A DNA stretch of 64,000 nucleotides from Gemella haemolysans (GTDB taxonomy: Bacteria; Bacillota; Bacilli; Staphylococcales; Gemellaceae). The notes under the pieces are model-generated. The model made no database searches and was not told where the DNA came from. It saw nothing but the letters and a program-made list of their open reading frames with translations. Shown here piece after piece: positions 17,526-26,144 of this stretch (positions are counted from its first letter, which is position 1; each line of letters opens with the position of its first letter). Both the position numbers and the translations under genes were made by a program. The stretch is taken from the NCBI RefSeq assembly GCF_901873445.1, contig NZ_CABFLN010000042.1, positions 53,776 to 117,775 of the forward strand, given 5' to 3'.

Positions 17526-18725
17526 TTATGCTTTTTGTTCTTCGTCTTTTTTGAAGAATATTCTATTTAATCTATCAACAATTGCTGATAAAGCTCCATC
17601 TCCAGAGATGTTACATGCAGTTCCAAAGCTATCTTGAGTGATGTATAATGCAATCATTAGAGATAACATGATTTCATTGAATCCAAGAACTGATTGCAAT
17701 AATCCAAGAGCAGCCATAACTGCACCACCTGGAACTCCAGGGGCAGCTACCATTGTTACTCCAAGAAGAAGAATGAATTTAACCATTACTGCAGCTGATG
17801 GGAATGCAGCACCGTGTTGTAACCAGAATACTGCAGATGCACATGTAGTTAATGTAATTGTACTTCCTGATAAGTGGATAGTAGCAAATAATGGAATTGT
17901 GAAGTTCGCGATGTTTTTATCAACACCCATTTTTTTAGTACTTCTTAGTGTTACTGGGATAGTAGCAGCTGAAGATTGAGTACCAATCGCTGTCATGTAA
18001 GCAGGTAAGATGTTAACAAGCATCTTGAATGGATTTTTCTTGTTAATTGTACCTGCAAAAGTATATTGAGCAAGGATAATAATGAAGTGTAAGATAATAA
18101 TTAGAACGAATACCATAGCGAAGATTTTTAAGATTTTAAATACTTCACCAGAAGCGGTAATGTTCATGAATACACCTAGGATGTAGAAAGGAAGAAGTGG
18201 AATAATTACTGTAGCAAGTAATTTTTCGATGATTTCTCCGAAGTCTGCGAATCCTTGTTTTAATCCTTCTGATTGTGTTGCAGAAATCCCGATTCCTAAG
18301 ATGAATGAGATAATTAATGCAGTAGTAACATCAAAAATTGGAGTCATTTTAAACTCGATAAATGGTTTTAACATTAAGTCCTCTGGATTTTTGAATGTTT
18401 GTAATGTGGCATTAGCTAAAATGTTTGGTAATACAGCTTTAGCTGTTAGGAATGCAAATGTTCCTGCGATAATAGTAGAAATATATGCAACTCCTGTTGA
18501 TAATCCAAGTAATTTTCCAGCGTTGTTAGATACTTGGCTAATACCTGGTACGATAAATCCAACGATAATAAGTGGAATTGTGAATCCTAAGAATGAGCTG
18601 AAAATTGATGAGAATGTAACGAAAACTCTAATAATTGGCGTTGATAGAGTGCTTCCTAAAACTATCCCTAATGTTACAGCTATAATAAGTTTTGCTATTA
18701 ATGGAATTCTTTTATATAAACTCAT
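17526..18725 (-). CDS. Dicarboxylate/amino acid:cation symporter (SDF/DAACS family)
   Basis: This encodes 399 residues, a sodium:dicarboxylate symporter family membrane protein (PF00375) that imports glutamate, aspartate, C4-dicarboxylates or serine/threonine with Na+ or H+. The family hallmarks are the serine-rich hairpin region GTQSSAATIPVTL, the TM7-type motif IHLSGSTITL, the second re-entrant loop region APGVPGGAV, and the TM8 cation/substrate motif DSFGTACNISGDGAL. The TM8 motif lacks the Arg that favours acidic substrates in glutamate transporters, so a neutral or other substrate is possible (inference). The RBS (aaggagat) is good. Confidence 0.9.
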   Translation of the reverse strand: MSLYKRIPLIAKLIIAVTLGIVLGSTLSTPIIRVFVTFSSIFSSFLGFTIPLIIVGFIVPGISQVSNNAGKLLGLSTGVAYISTIIAGTFAFLTAKAVLPNILANATLQTFKNPEDLMLKPFIEFKMTPIFDVTTALIISFILGIGISATQSEGLKQGFADFGEIIEKLLATVIIPLLPFYILGVFMNITASGEVFKILKIFAMVFVLIIILHFIIILAQYTFAGTINKKNPFKMLVNILPAYMTAIGTQSSAATIPVTLRSTKKMGVDKNIANFTIPLFATIHLSGSTITLTTCASAVFWLQHGAAFPSAAVMVKFILLLGVTMVAAPGVPGGAVMAALGLLQSVLGFNEIMLSLMIALYITQDSFGTACNISGDGALSAIVDRLNRIFFKKDEEQKA

Positions 18726-18871
18726 TGTCCAATCTCCTTTTTTTATTTATTGTATTTTTTAAAAAGACATGTGTACATTATACAAGAAAAATATTTGTTT
18801 GTAAAGGGGTTGAAGCATATTTTTCGAATTGTTTGAAAATTTTATTCTTTTATATAGAAGAAATTCCTAAT

Positions 18872-18917
18872 AAAAAAAGCTTAAAACCCCAAATTATTAT
18901 TGAGATTTTAAGCTTTC
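18872..18917 (-). terminator. Terminator of the RclA/Har-like gene
   Basis: The minus-strand stem aaagcttaaaa / ttttaagcttt with a loop of about 20 bases is followed by T7. Confidence 0.8.
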
Positions 18918-18925
18918 TGCAGTTA

Positions 18926-20251
18926 TTAGATTAATTTGAATACATCGTTTAAGTTCTCAGCCATTGTTGGGTGAGTGAAGATTTGATCTCTGATGTAAGT
19001 GTAAGGAATTTTGTTATCAATTGCCATTTTAATTAGGTTGATAATTTCTTCTGAGTTTTTACCGAATAGAGTAGCTCCAAGAATTAAGTTAGTGTCTTTG
19101 TCTACAGTTACACGGAATAATCCACGTGGGTCCTGGTTAACAGCTCCTCTTGGCATGTTAGCTACTGGTAATGATGCTACTGCAACGTTAGGGTAAGTTA
19201 CTTCAGCTTCTTCTTTGTGTAATCCAACGTGAGATAGTGCTGGAGAGATGAATGTTGAGTAAGGTACGTTTTTACGGTCAGCAGTTGTGTATTCTTTGTT
19301 ACCATGTAAGTATCCGTTAACTACTCTGAAGTCGTCTAATGATACATAAGTGAATTGTAATCCACCGTTAACATCACCAACTGCGAATACATTTTCTACA
19401 GCTGTTTGACAGAATTCGTCAACTACGATTGTTCCGTTAGGACGTAATTCGATGTCAGTGTTTTCTAATCCTAATCCTTCAGTGTTAGCACGACGTCCAG
19501 TTGCGTGTAATACTGCTTCGAATTCTAGTGGACCGTATTTTTCTGTATCAACAACTACAAGTTCTCCGTTGTTGCGGATTTCTTTTGTTGCAGTTCCTAA
19601 TTTGAACTCAATTCCTGCTTCTTCTAAGTATCCTTGAGCAAGTTCAGCGATATCTTTGTCTTCTCTTCCTAAGATTCCAGGAGCGAAGTCGATTACTGTA
19701 ACTTTAACTCCAAGACGAGCATAAAGGTTAGCGAATTCTAATCCGATGTTACCTCCACCGATAATTCCTAAAGTTTTAGGAGCTTTTTCTAATTTTTGGA
19801 ATTCAGTGCTATCGTAAACATTTTTAGATGTTGTTAAACCTGGAATTGGTAATACATTGTTTTTAGCTCCAGTATTAATTACTACGATTTCACCTTCAAG
19901 TTGTTTAGTTTCTCCGTTAGCAGAAATTTCTACTACTTTGTTAGAAACGAATTTAGCGTGAGCTGTGTAAACATCAACGTTTGGACTGCTGTCTAGCATA
20001 GCGAAGTTTTTAGCGTTAAGTTTAGATACAACAGCATCCCTTGTAGCTTTAGCTTCTGCGAAATCTTTTTTGTTGTCAGCAGCTACGATTAAAGTTTTAG
20101 TTGGAATACATCCGATATTGATACAAGTACCACCGTACATTGCGCTACTTTCTTCAACTACTGCTACTTTTTTTCCTTCTTTAGCAAATGTTGCTGCTAA
20201 AGTTTTTCCGGCTTTACCGAATCCTACTACTAATAAATCATATTTAACCAT
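18926..20251 (-). CDS. RclA/Har-like flavoprotein disulfide reductase (probable hypothiocyanous acid reductase)
   Basis: This encodes 441 residues, a class I pyridine nucleotide-disulfide oxidoreductase. FAD binding is at GFGKAGKTLA (10-19), the redox pair is GGTCINIGCIPTKT (Cys43 and Cys48), NAD(P)H binding is at GIIGGGNIGLEFANLYARLG and the C-terminal active-site motif is FTHPTMAENLND. The N-terminal GFGKAGKTLA with MYGGTCINIGCIPTKTL is the pattern of RclA (Escherichia coli) and of streptococcal Har. Those enzymes reduce hypothiocyanous and hypochlorous oxidants with NAD(P)H. Dihydrolipoamide dehydrogenase, glutathione reductase and mercuric reductase are less likely. A role in resisting lactoperoxidase-derived oxidant on mucosa is inferred. 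Single gene with its own terminator. Confidence 0.85.
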   Translation of the reverse strand: MVKYDLLVVGFGKAGKTLAATFAKEGKKVAVVEESSAMYGGTCINIGCIPTKTLIVAADNKKDFAEAKATRDAVVSKLNAKNFAMLDSSPNVDVYTAHAKFVSNKVVEISANGETKQLEGEIVVINTGAKNNVLPIPGLTTSKNVYDSTEFQKLEKAPKTLGIIGGGNIGLEFANLYARLGVKVTVIDFAPGILGREDKDIAELAQGYLEEAGIEFKLGTATKEIRNNGELVVVDTEKYGPLEFEAVLHATGRRANTEGLGLENTDIELRPNGTIVVDEFCQTAVENVFAVGDVNGGLQFTYVSLDDFRVVNGYLHGNKEYTTADRKNVPYSTFISPALSHVGLHKEEAEVTYPNVAVASLPVANMPRGAVNQDPRGLFRVTVDKDTNLILGATLFGKNSEEIINLIKMAIDNKIPYTYIRDQIFTHPTMAENLNDVFKLI

Positions 20252-20477
20252 AATTTGATTCCTCTTTTATTTTAAATTTTATTGTTTATTGTTTATATTT
20301 GTATAATAAATATAAATGAAAACTCTTTAGTTCATATTTTACTCCTAGTTTTTTAAAATTTCAAGTACTTTGCCTACAAAAGTAGACGATTTTTTAAAAA
20401 ATTTTTTTGAGAAGATGAATTACGCTTTAAATCGTTATAATATCAACGTTTTCAGGAAAATATTTTTTGATATTGTT

Positions 20478-20505
20478 TTGATATTGCTTCTCAATATGGT
20501 ATAAT
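20478..20505 (+). promoter_or_regulatory. Promoter of the zinc-ribbon gene
   Basis: TTGATA (20478-20483), a 16-base spacer and TATAAT (20500-20505) lie about 38 bases before the start codon. Confidence 0.75.
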
Positions 20506-20543
20506 ATCTTTTGTACAAATATGAAATTTTATGGAGGAATATA

Positions 20544-20879
20544 ATGACATTACCTAATTGTCCAGAATGTAAAAGTGAATATACTTATGAAGATGGAAAT
20601 ATGCTAGTATGTCCAATGTGTGCTCATGAATGGTCACCAGAAGATACTAGTGGAGTAGAAGAGGAAAAAGTTTATCGTGATGCTAATGGAAATGTACTTC
20701 AAGATGGAGATACAGTTTCTGTAATTAAAGATTTAAAAGTTAAAGGTAGTTCTTCTACATTAAAACAAGGAACTCGCGTTAAAAATATTAGATTAGTTGA
20801 TGGAGACCACAACATCGATTGTAAAATTGACGGTTTCGGTGCTATGAAACTAAAATCTGAATTTGTAAAAAAAATATAA
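20544..20879 (+). CDS. PhnA/YjdM-like zinc-ribbon protein
   Basis: This encodes 111 residues from ATG at 20544 with atggagg upstream. A zinc ribbon is formed by Cys6, Cys9, Cys23 and Cys26 ([11 protein letters not shown] ... [10 protein letters not shown]). The C-terminal PhnA-type domain follows: [27 protein letters not shown], then [37 protein letters not shown]. Both parts match the YjdM/PhnA family in order and full length. Despite the historical name, these proteins are not the phosphonoacetate hydrolase and their role is unsettled. It is monocistronic with its own promoter and terminator. Confidence 0.92.
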   Translation: MTLPNCPECKSEYTYEDGNMLVCPMCAHEWSPEDTSGVEEEKVYRDANGNVLQDGDTVSVIKDLKVKGSSSTLKQGTRVKNIRLVDGDHNIDCKIDGFGAMKLKSEFVKKI

Positions 20880-20885
20880 TTAAAC

Positions 20886-20940
20886 AAAGAGCTGACTCAA
20901 TAGTAACTTCAATGGAATCATTAAGAGTTCAGCTCTTTTA
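20886..20940 (+). terminator. Terminator after the zinc-ribbon gene
   Basis: aaagagctgactc pairs with gagttcagctctttt around a long loop and a T-rich tract follows. Confidence 0.7.
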
Positions 20941-20970
20941 ATTTTTATATAGGGATTTAGTTATCTAATA

Positions 20971-21068
20971 CTACTGTTTTTAATGTAGCTTAGGACACTT
21001 CCAAATTTTTTCTTTGAAAAGTTGGTTGAAGACGTCTCGCACCACAATCAAAAGAACAAATGTTAAAA
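20971..21068. repeat. Dispersed noncoding repeat, copy 2
   Basis: The left end ctactgtttttaatgtagct matches 17223-17243. The segment 21021-21068 is the reverse complement of about 17425-17475 with small gaps. Both copies lie next to gene 3' ends. Confidence 0.65.
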
Positions 21069-21132
21069 AAATATACAATGAGTAGATTAAAACAAACAGT
21101 CTGTAAACCATAGTGATTTACAGACTTATTAT

Positions 21133-22335
21133 TTATCTTTTTATTAATTTCAATATTTTTCTTCTTAATGGTAATCCGTAGTTGTACATTAGATTGAATG
21201 TGTGAGAGATTACTAAATCGAATTCTCCATAATATTCAACAATATTAGGAGTAAAATTAGATTTGAATGCTAGAAGGCTGTCGCTTAAATCACCTTCGAT
21301 ACCCCCCATAGAAGCAGTAGTGCATCCTAGTTCTTTCATTTTTAACATGCTGTCAACATATGTTTTATATTGTGCAGGAATTTTAGAAAATTTATCGTTC
21401 ATTCCTGCATATAGCATCTCGGCATTTTTTCCATAGGCGATAGAAATAACTCCACAAAGTATTTCTTCTTGTGTACTATTGAAACTTTCGAAGAATTCAA
21501 TAAGTTTTTTTGTAGAATTAAATTGATCTTCTAAAGTTTTTCTTTTTTTATGCATATTTTCGCCAAGTTTAAGTATTTCTTGCTCTAGAGTTTCTTTTTT
21601 CTCTCTAGTCTTAGCTAATGCATTAGCAATATCAAGATACGCTATATAAACAAGTGCACGTTCTTTGTATAATTTCATAAGTTTTTTAAAATAATCTCTG
21701 TTTCGTAAAGAAATATTTTTTCTATTTTCAGTACATTCTAAAACAAACATTAAGTCATCTAACTTATCTATTTCAACTTGTCTAACTTCTACAAAACGCT
21801 TATCTACATCTTTTAATAGACGTTTAGTGTGTTTAGGGAGTTTCTCAGGGAAATCTTCTAACATTGTTACAGCGTTAAAACGAGGTTGAATAGTATCACT
21901 CATTTTCATAGTTAAACCACGATGAGAGAATTTGTTCGATTTAAAGGAATTTAATATATTTTTATCTACTAGATTTTCTGATTCTTTATTAAATTCTTCT
22001 AGTCTTTCATTATTTAGTGGTTTAGGTATATCTATTTTTACAAGTTTAGCTTTATTTTTTCTAGCATATTTAGCTAGATTTTCTAAGAAATAGTTAAGTA
22101 ATTCTATATTGTTATAGTCTAATAGTGGACCTCTAGGTAGATACCACATACCTTTTCTTATAAGTATTTGTGCAGTCGCTAATAGGTTGTCGTTATCGTC
22201 CACAACTCCAACACGTTTAAAATTCCAATTATCTTTTATTTGAGTCCATTCAGGAGATTGAAAAATGGTACAGTAGTCATTTTGTAAGATAAAATCTGTA
22301 TATTGATTAATATCTATATTATCAATGAATTTCAT
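21133..22335 (-). CDS. FemAB/MurM-family peptidoglycan interpeptide-bridge aminoacyltransferase
   Basis: This encodes 400 residues. The FemAB fold consists of two GNAT-like domains with a helical coiled-coil arm. The N-terminal region has CTIFQSPEWTQIKDNWNFK, then WYLPRGPLLDY typical of the first domain. A coiled-coil arm rich in Lys/Glu lies at about 237-287. The second domain includes CGVISIAYGKNAEMLYAGM and ends in GEFDLVISH. Family members use aminoacyl-tRNA to add Gly, Ala or Ser to the lysine side chain of lipid II, building cross-bridges and affecting beta-lactam tolerance. Which amino acid is added cannot be read. Cytoplasmic, membrane-proximal. RBS aaagga is seen upstream of ATG at 22335. 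Confidence 0.9.
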   Translation of the reverse strand: MKFIDNIDINQYTDFILQNDYCTIFQSPEWTQIKDNWNFKRVGVVDDNDNLLATAQILIRKGMWYLPRGPLLDYNNIELLNYFLENLAKYARKNKAKLVKIDIPKPLNNERLEEFNKESENLVDKNILNSFKSNKFSHRGLTMKMSDTIQPRFNAVTMLEDFPEKLPKHTKRLLKDVDKRFVEVRQVEIDKLDDLMFVLECTENRKNISLRNRDYFKKLMKLYKERALVYIAYLDIANALAKTREKKETLEQEILKLGENMHKKRKTLEDQFNSTKKLIEFFESFNSTQEEILCGVISIAYGKNAEMLYAGMNDKFSKIPAQYKTYVDSMLKMKELGCTTASMGGIEGDLSDSLLAFKSNFTPNIVEYYGEFDLVISHTFNLMYNYGLPLRRKILKLIKR

Positions 22336-22539
22336 TTTTACATCCTTTCTTTGTCACATAGGTTCTATATATGTTTTATACTACTACTAGATTATACAAT
22401 ATAACTGTAGAAAAAGAAACACATAAATAAAGCAGCATGTAAAAGAGAAAATATGGTTAAACTAATAATAGAGCTATTTACAATCGCATACAAAACTTAT
22501 ATAATTAATGTATAAAATAATTTAAAGGAAGTAATTACG

Positions 22540-22806
22540 ATGAACATGAATACATTGTACATCATGCTTGGATTTATATTTGTCTACGCGATGATTGCTA
22601 ACGCAAGAGACAAGATAAAAAAGCGTGATGAAAAGAGTAAAGAAGCATTTGAAAGATTACAAAGTGCGTCTTATAAAAAAGAATTAGAAAAGGTTATAAA
22701 CTTAAGTCAAGATGATGCATTTAACATTGCAGCATTAAGAAAAGCATACTTTTTAAATGGAAAAGATGCAAAAAAACTAATAGAAATTTTTAAAAAAAAT
22801 AGATAG
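22540..22806 (+). CDS. Small single-pass membrane protein, function unknown
   Basis: This encodes 88 residues behind aaaggaagtaatt. An N-terminal hydrophobic segment (TLYIMLGFIFVYAMIANA, about 5-22) is followed by a basic stretch DKIKKRDEK and a helical cytoplasmic tail. I do not recognise the family. The codon pattern, RBS and downstream hairpin support a real gene. It converges on the metallophosphoesterase gene. Confidence 0.65.
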   Translation: MNMNTLYIMLGFIFVYAMIANARDKIKKRDEKSKEAFERLQSASYKKELEKVINLSQDDAFNIAALRKAYFLNGKDAKKLIEIFKKNR

Positions 22807-22807
22807 G

Positions 22808-22860
22808 AAAAAAGAAACTCAACAAATCGATTTTTATGAATTGAACTGTTGGGTTTCTTG
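22808..22860. terminator. Bidirectional hairpin between convergent genes
   Basis: aaagaaactcaac pairs with gttgggtttctt. On the minus strand it is followed by T6, so it best serves the metallophosphoesterase gene. It also contains aaatcgattttt as in the other hairpin-family members. Confidence 0.7.
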
Positions 22861-22870
22861 TATTTACTGA

Positions 22871-23965
22871 TTATTTTCCTTCGATTGTAATTATCCATAC
22901 TTCACTACGAGCTGTAGTTTTGAAAGGTGGTCCCCAGAAACCATAACCCGCAGAAGTGAAGAAATGTTTACCATTAATCTTTGCATAGCCATGATCTAGG
23001 GTATAAACTATATCGGTGATGAAGTTTAACGGCCATAGTTGTCCACGGTGAGTATGACCAGAGAGTTGAACATCTATAGGCAATGTAGAGTGATAATCGA
23101 CAGCATCTGGCTGATGATCAACAAGTACGATAGTCTTATTTAAATCAACACTCTTAAGAAGTTCAGCAGTATCAAGTCTATCACGACTGACACTTTTATC
23201 TTTACGACCTACTAATGTAATATCGTTATTAAGTGTGATATTTTCATCAAATAATGGTATTATACCAGTTTTTTTAACTTCATCAACTATTTCTAGTGCA
23301 TCACGGTCGTGATTCCCCATAGTAGTATAAACACCTAGAGGAGCTTTTAACTTGTTAAGATTTTCTTGCATATTGCGTTTTTTATACATAACCATATCAT
23401 CGTCCATAAGGTCTCCTGCGATAACTACAGCATCTGGCTTCTCTTCATCAACAATCTTATTCAGTTTCTCAAGTTGAGGATTTGAGAAAAATGTTCCAAG
23501 ATGAAGATCAGAGACCATAGCGATTTTAACAGGAGTATCAAGATGTTTATCTACCTTGATAGTCTTATTAATAACAGTAGGCGAGTATACCCAAAATAAT
23601 CCAAGAGCAGTCATACCTAATAAATATAGAGTAGTTATACTTAAACTAATTCCTTGAGTAAGGTTTAATTTGAAGATTTTCAGTAATAACTTAGCTGCCA
23701 ATAAGATAACACCTATGACAGCACCATTTAAGAAGTAGAAGTACCAGATGTTTCCATAATTTACCCAAGGTGCTCCCAATCTTAACATATAAGCTATAAT
23801 AGAAAAGTTAGCAATGATAAATAGTGCGATACCAATAGCTAGTTTAACCTTAGGGGGAACAAAAGGTGAAATCATCCATTTTAAGCCTAGCCACATCAGA
23901 AATACGAGTATTTCATATACCGCAAATACCCCGATGAAACTAGCGATAAATTTCCAATTATTCAA
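22871..23965 (-). CDS. Membrane-anchored calcineurin-like metallophosphoesterase
   Basis: This encodes 364 residues from a TTG at 23965, chosen because aaaggag sits about 8 bases upstream; the in-frame TTG at 23971 is too close to that RBS. The first 130 residues hold four transmembrane helices. The metallophosphoesterase domain follows with its full metal-binding series: MVSDLHLG (about 151-158), AGDLMDDD, MGNHDRDA, LVDHQPDAV and SGHTHRGQLWP. This matches the YkuE/YaeI-type family, some of which act on lipid A precursors or cell-envelope phosphoesters; the substrate here is unknown. The domain sits beyond the last helix, probably outside the cell. The promoter region contains a 29-bp palindrome. 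Confidence 0.87.
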   Translation of the reverse strand: MNNWKFIASFIGVFAVYEILVFLMWLGLKWMISPFVPPKVKLAIGIALFIIANFSIIAYMLRLGAPWVNYGNIWYFYFLNGAVIGVILLAAKLLLKIFKLNLTQGISLSITTLYLLGMTALGLFWVYSPTVINKTIKVDKHLDTPVKIAMVSDLHLGTFFSNPQLEKLNKIVDEEKPDAVVIAGDLMDDDMVMYKKRNMQENLNKLKAPLGVYTTMGNHDRDALEIVDEVKKTGIIPLFDENITLNNDITLVGRKDKSVSRDRLDTAELLKSVDLNKTIVLVDHQPDAVDYHSTLPIDVQLSGHTHRGQLWPLNFITDIVYTLDHGYAKINGKHFFTSAGYGFWGPPFKTTARSEVWIITIEGK

Positions 23966-23997
23966 TATCAATTCTCCTTTAATCTATTTAATAACAA

Positions 23998-24026
23998 ATG
24001 TATGAATATGTTGTATATTCATACAT
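23998..24026. promoter_or_regulatory. 29-bp palindrome at the start of the metallophosphoesterase transcript
   Basis: The perfect 12-bp arms atgtatgaatat / atattcatacat with a 5-base spacer lie just downstream of the minus-strand -10. This is operator-like, or a leader RNA hairpin. Confidence 0.6.
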
Positions 24027-24036
24027 AGTGTTTTTC

Positions 24037-24065
24037 ATTATATAATATGTAGTTTAAATTGTCAT
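24037..24065 (-). promoter_or_regulatory. Promoter of the metallophosphoesterase gene
   Basis: On the minus strand ATGACA (24065-24060), 17 bases and TATAAT (24042-24037). The predicted start would fall near the edge of the palindrome at 23998-24026. Confidence 0.7.
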
Positions 24066-24235
24066 TAAATTAAGTCGGATAGGGTGATTCTTTTAAGTGT
24101 TGTAACTTCTTAATCTTAAAAGTTATTGGTGTTATTGCTGCTGAATGATGTTGAGCATAACCTTATCTATCTGTGGCATCTTTGCTCTTATCTATATGAT
24201 TATTTTCAAGATAATGTCAAGAAGTTACCGTAAGA

Positions 24236-24264
24236 TTGTACAAATGTAAAAAAAAAGATACAAT
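24236..24264 (+). promoter_or_regulatory. Promoter of the DUF898 gene
   Basis: TTGTAC (24236-24241), a 17-base spacer rich in A and TACAAT (24259-24264). Confidence 0.65.
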
Positions 24265-24306
24265 AGGGCTTCTAGAATAGAAATAAAAGAATAGAATGGA
24301 GATAAT

Positions 24307-24612
24307 ATGAATTCTGAAAGTTATTTTGATGGAGGAATCCTAGGTTATATTGGTTATTCTATCTTAGGAGCAATAATTTGCGTGCTTACCTTGGGAATCG
24401 GAACACCTTGGGCGGTTTGTATGATGCAAAATTGGAAAACTAAACACACTGTGATTGATGGGAAACGTCTATACTTTGATGCTACTGGGGCACAGTTGTT
24501 CGGTAACTGGATCAAGTGGTTTCTTCTAACTATCATCACCTTTGGAATCTATGGCTTCTGGTTAGTTATCAAAATGCAGCAATGGATTGTAAAACACACC
24601 CATCACGTTTAA
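24307..24612 (+). CDS. DUF898-family small membrane protein
   Basis: This encodes 101 residues behind aatggagat. It matches one repeat of DUF898 (YjgN): SYFDGGILGYIGYSILGAII, then LGIGTPWAVCMMQNWKTKHTVIDGKRLYF, then NWIKWFLLTIITFGIYGFW and KMQQWIVKHTH. Two hydrophobic segments are predicted at about 12-35 and 66-88. Longer family members carry several such units; this is a single-unit form. The function is unknown. It is monocistronic, and copy A of a dispersed repeat lies directly downstream. Confidence 0.88.
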   Translation: MNSESYFDGGILGYIGYSILGAIICVLTLGIGTPWAVCMMQNWKTKHTVIDGKRLYFDATGAQLFGNWIKWFLLTIITFGIYGFWLVIKMQQWIVKHTHHV

Positions 24613-24628
24613 TCATTAAATTCGGGTT

Positions 24629-24800
24629 TCCCCAAAAGCCCTAAAATTTAACAGAGTTCATATAAAAAATCATAGACGTAGTGGTTTATTAATTTAAAAA
24701 GATGGCTTTATAAAGTCTTTTTTGAAATCTAATAAACTGTGAGGGGGTGACTCGACAAAATCTTATTTCTTAAGAAATCATGATTTTTGAGTCGCTCCCA
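24629..24800 (+). repeat. Dispersed repeat of about 170 bp, copy A, ending in a terminator-like hairpin
   Basis: It aligns along its length with 34999-35165. Shared blocks are ctaaaatttaa..gttcatat, catagacg-agtggtttatt, ctaataaactgtg and the final gactcgacaaaatc / gatttttgagtc hairpin. The central part is itself an inverted repeat (gtggtttatt / aataaactgt). Confidence 0.8.
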
Positions 24801-25094
24801 GTCTTTTGTTCTTAGAATAAGGAAACTGGAATTTTGTCAGTTCTCTATCTTGGAAAGGATATAAAAATCTTTTAAACTGATGGGTTTCCTTAGTGAAAGA
24901 CTGTGAAATTTTTGATATAATATAAAGAATCAACTGATAGATGCTTTTTTATTTATCTAGAAAAAAGAGATATTTTTTAAAAGATTTACAGGTGGGAACT
25001 AAGGAAATTTAAATACGTATGAAATGTTTGATAGAAAATCACTCTATCCTCATCAATAGATAAACAGAAATAAATTAAATAAAAGGAGAAATAG
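24801..25094. other. Leader region before the DUF389 gene
   Basis: No gene is seen. A TGA-TATAAT extended -10 at 24913-24921 is the only promoter-like signal, with a weak -35. The segment is otherwise AT-rich. aaggag at 25083-25088 serves the DUF389 gene. Confidence 0.4.
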
Positions 25095-26144
25095 ATACCT
25101 GGAAATTATTCAACACGTGAATACCGTGAAAAATTATACGATGATCTTCATGTTAGATCGAGAGATACAGCAATTTTGATGTGTGCAATTTTTATTGCCT
25201 CTATTGGACTAAATATGAATTCAACAGCTGTTATTATAGGAGCCATGTTAATTTCACCTCTTATGACACCGATTGTTGGACTAGGATTAGGTTTAGCTAT
25301 TTTTGACACTCGTTTAGTCAAGCAAGCTCTAGGGGTTTTACTTACTCAAGTATTGGTCAGTTTACTTGTATCGACTCTATATTTCTGGATTACTCCCTTA
25401 TCTTATGCAAGTAGCGAGTTGATTGCACGAACTTCTCCAACGATTTGGGATGTCCTAATTGCTATTGCCGGTGGGGTTGCTGGTGTGATCGGTTCAAGGA
25501 AAAAAGAAGCAAATAATATTGTGCCAGGAGTAGCCATTGCTACAGCTTTAATGCCGCCTATCTGCACTGCCGGCTATGGTTTAGCTAATGGAAATGTACG
25601 ATTTTTATTTGGAGCTCTCTATCTTTTCTTGATTAACTGTGTCTTTATAATGCTAGCCAACATTATTGGGGCAAAAATTTTAATGAGAAAATCTCCCTTA
25701 ACTTCATTCAAAGAGCTAAACATTAAAATGAAAATTGGTTTGATATCTTTGATTGTATTATTGGTTGTTCCAGCCAGCTATTCGGCAGTTACCCTAACGA
25801 TAGAACAAGCGCGAAAAGAAGGTGTCAAACAGTTTGTAGGAAAAGAGTTCACCAATCATACGGTTATCAATCAAGTCTACAAATCAAGGGACAATGAATT
25901 GGTCTTGACAATTGTTGGTGACCCGATTTCAGAAGAAGAATTAGAAATAATTCACCAAAAACAAGCCTCTTACGGTATTCAATCTGTTCAATTGAAAGTT
26001 AATCAAGTTCAGAATTCGACAAAATTAGATGGTGAAGCGACCAAGGAATTTTATGAGATTATTAATAAATATATCGATCAAAAACTATCTGAAAAAGATT
26101 CACAAAAAGATCTTGTAAAAGAAAATGAAACGGACAAGGGTTAA
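25095..26144 (+). CDS. DUF389 (TIGR00341) family membrane protein with a non-canonical or lost start codon
   Basis: From 25095 the frame gives 349 residues: a short hydrophilic start (PGNYSTREYREKLYDDLHVR), then ILMCAIFIASIGLNMNSTAV, VIIGAMLISPLMTPIVGLGL and four or more further helices, then a soluble C-terminal tail. The GAMLISPLM motif is diagnostic of DUF389, a family of unknown function. aaggag at 25083-25088 stands six bases before ATA at 25095, with no ATG, GTG or TTG until TTG at 25176, which would cut into the first helix and has no RBS. The ATA probably replaces an ancestral ATG. Codon choice looks less AT-biased than its neighbours, suggesting acquisition (inference). The stop lies inside a terminator stem. 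Confidence 0.75.
   Translation: MPGNYSTREYREKLYDDLHVRSRDTAILMCAIFIASIGLNMNSTAVIIGAMLISPLMTPIVGLGLGLAIFDTRLVKQALGVLLTQVLVSLLVSTLYFWITPLSYASSELIARTSPTIWDVLIAIAGGVAGVIGSRKKEANNIVPGVAIATALMPPICTAGYGLANGNVRFLFGALYLFLINCVFIMLANIIGAKILMRKSPLTSFKELNIKMKIGLISLIVLLVVPASYSAVTLTIEQARKEGVKQFVGKEFTNHTVINQVYKSRDNELVLTIVGDPISEEELEIIHQKQASYGIQSVQLKVNQVQNSTKLDGEATKEFYEIINKYIDQKLSEKDSQKDLVKENETDKG

Noticed and set aside
18229..18762. Plus-strand frame of 177 codons
   Set aside because: It is antisense to the SDF-family symporter gene and has no independent support.
24145..24249. Possible 34-aa hydrophobic peptide (MMLSITLSICGIFALIYM...)
   Set aside because: It looks like a membrane peptide, but there is no RBS and its end overlaps the DUF898 promoter. 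Too weak to list as a gene.
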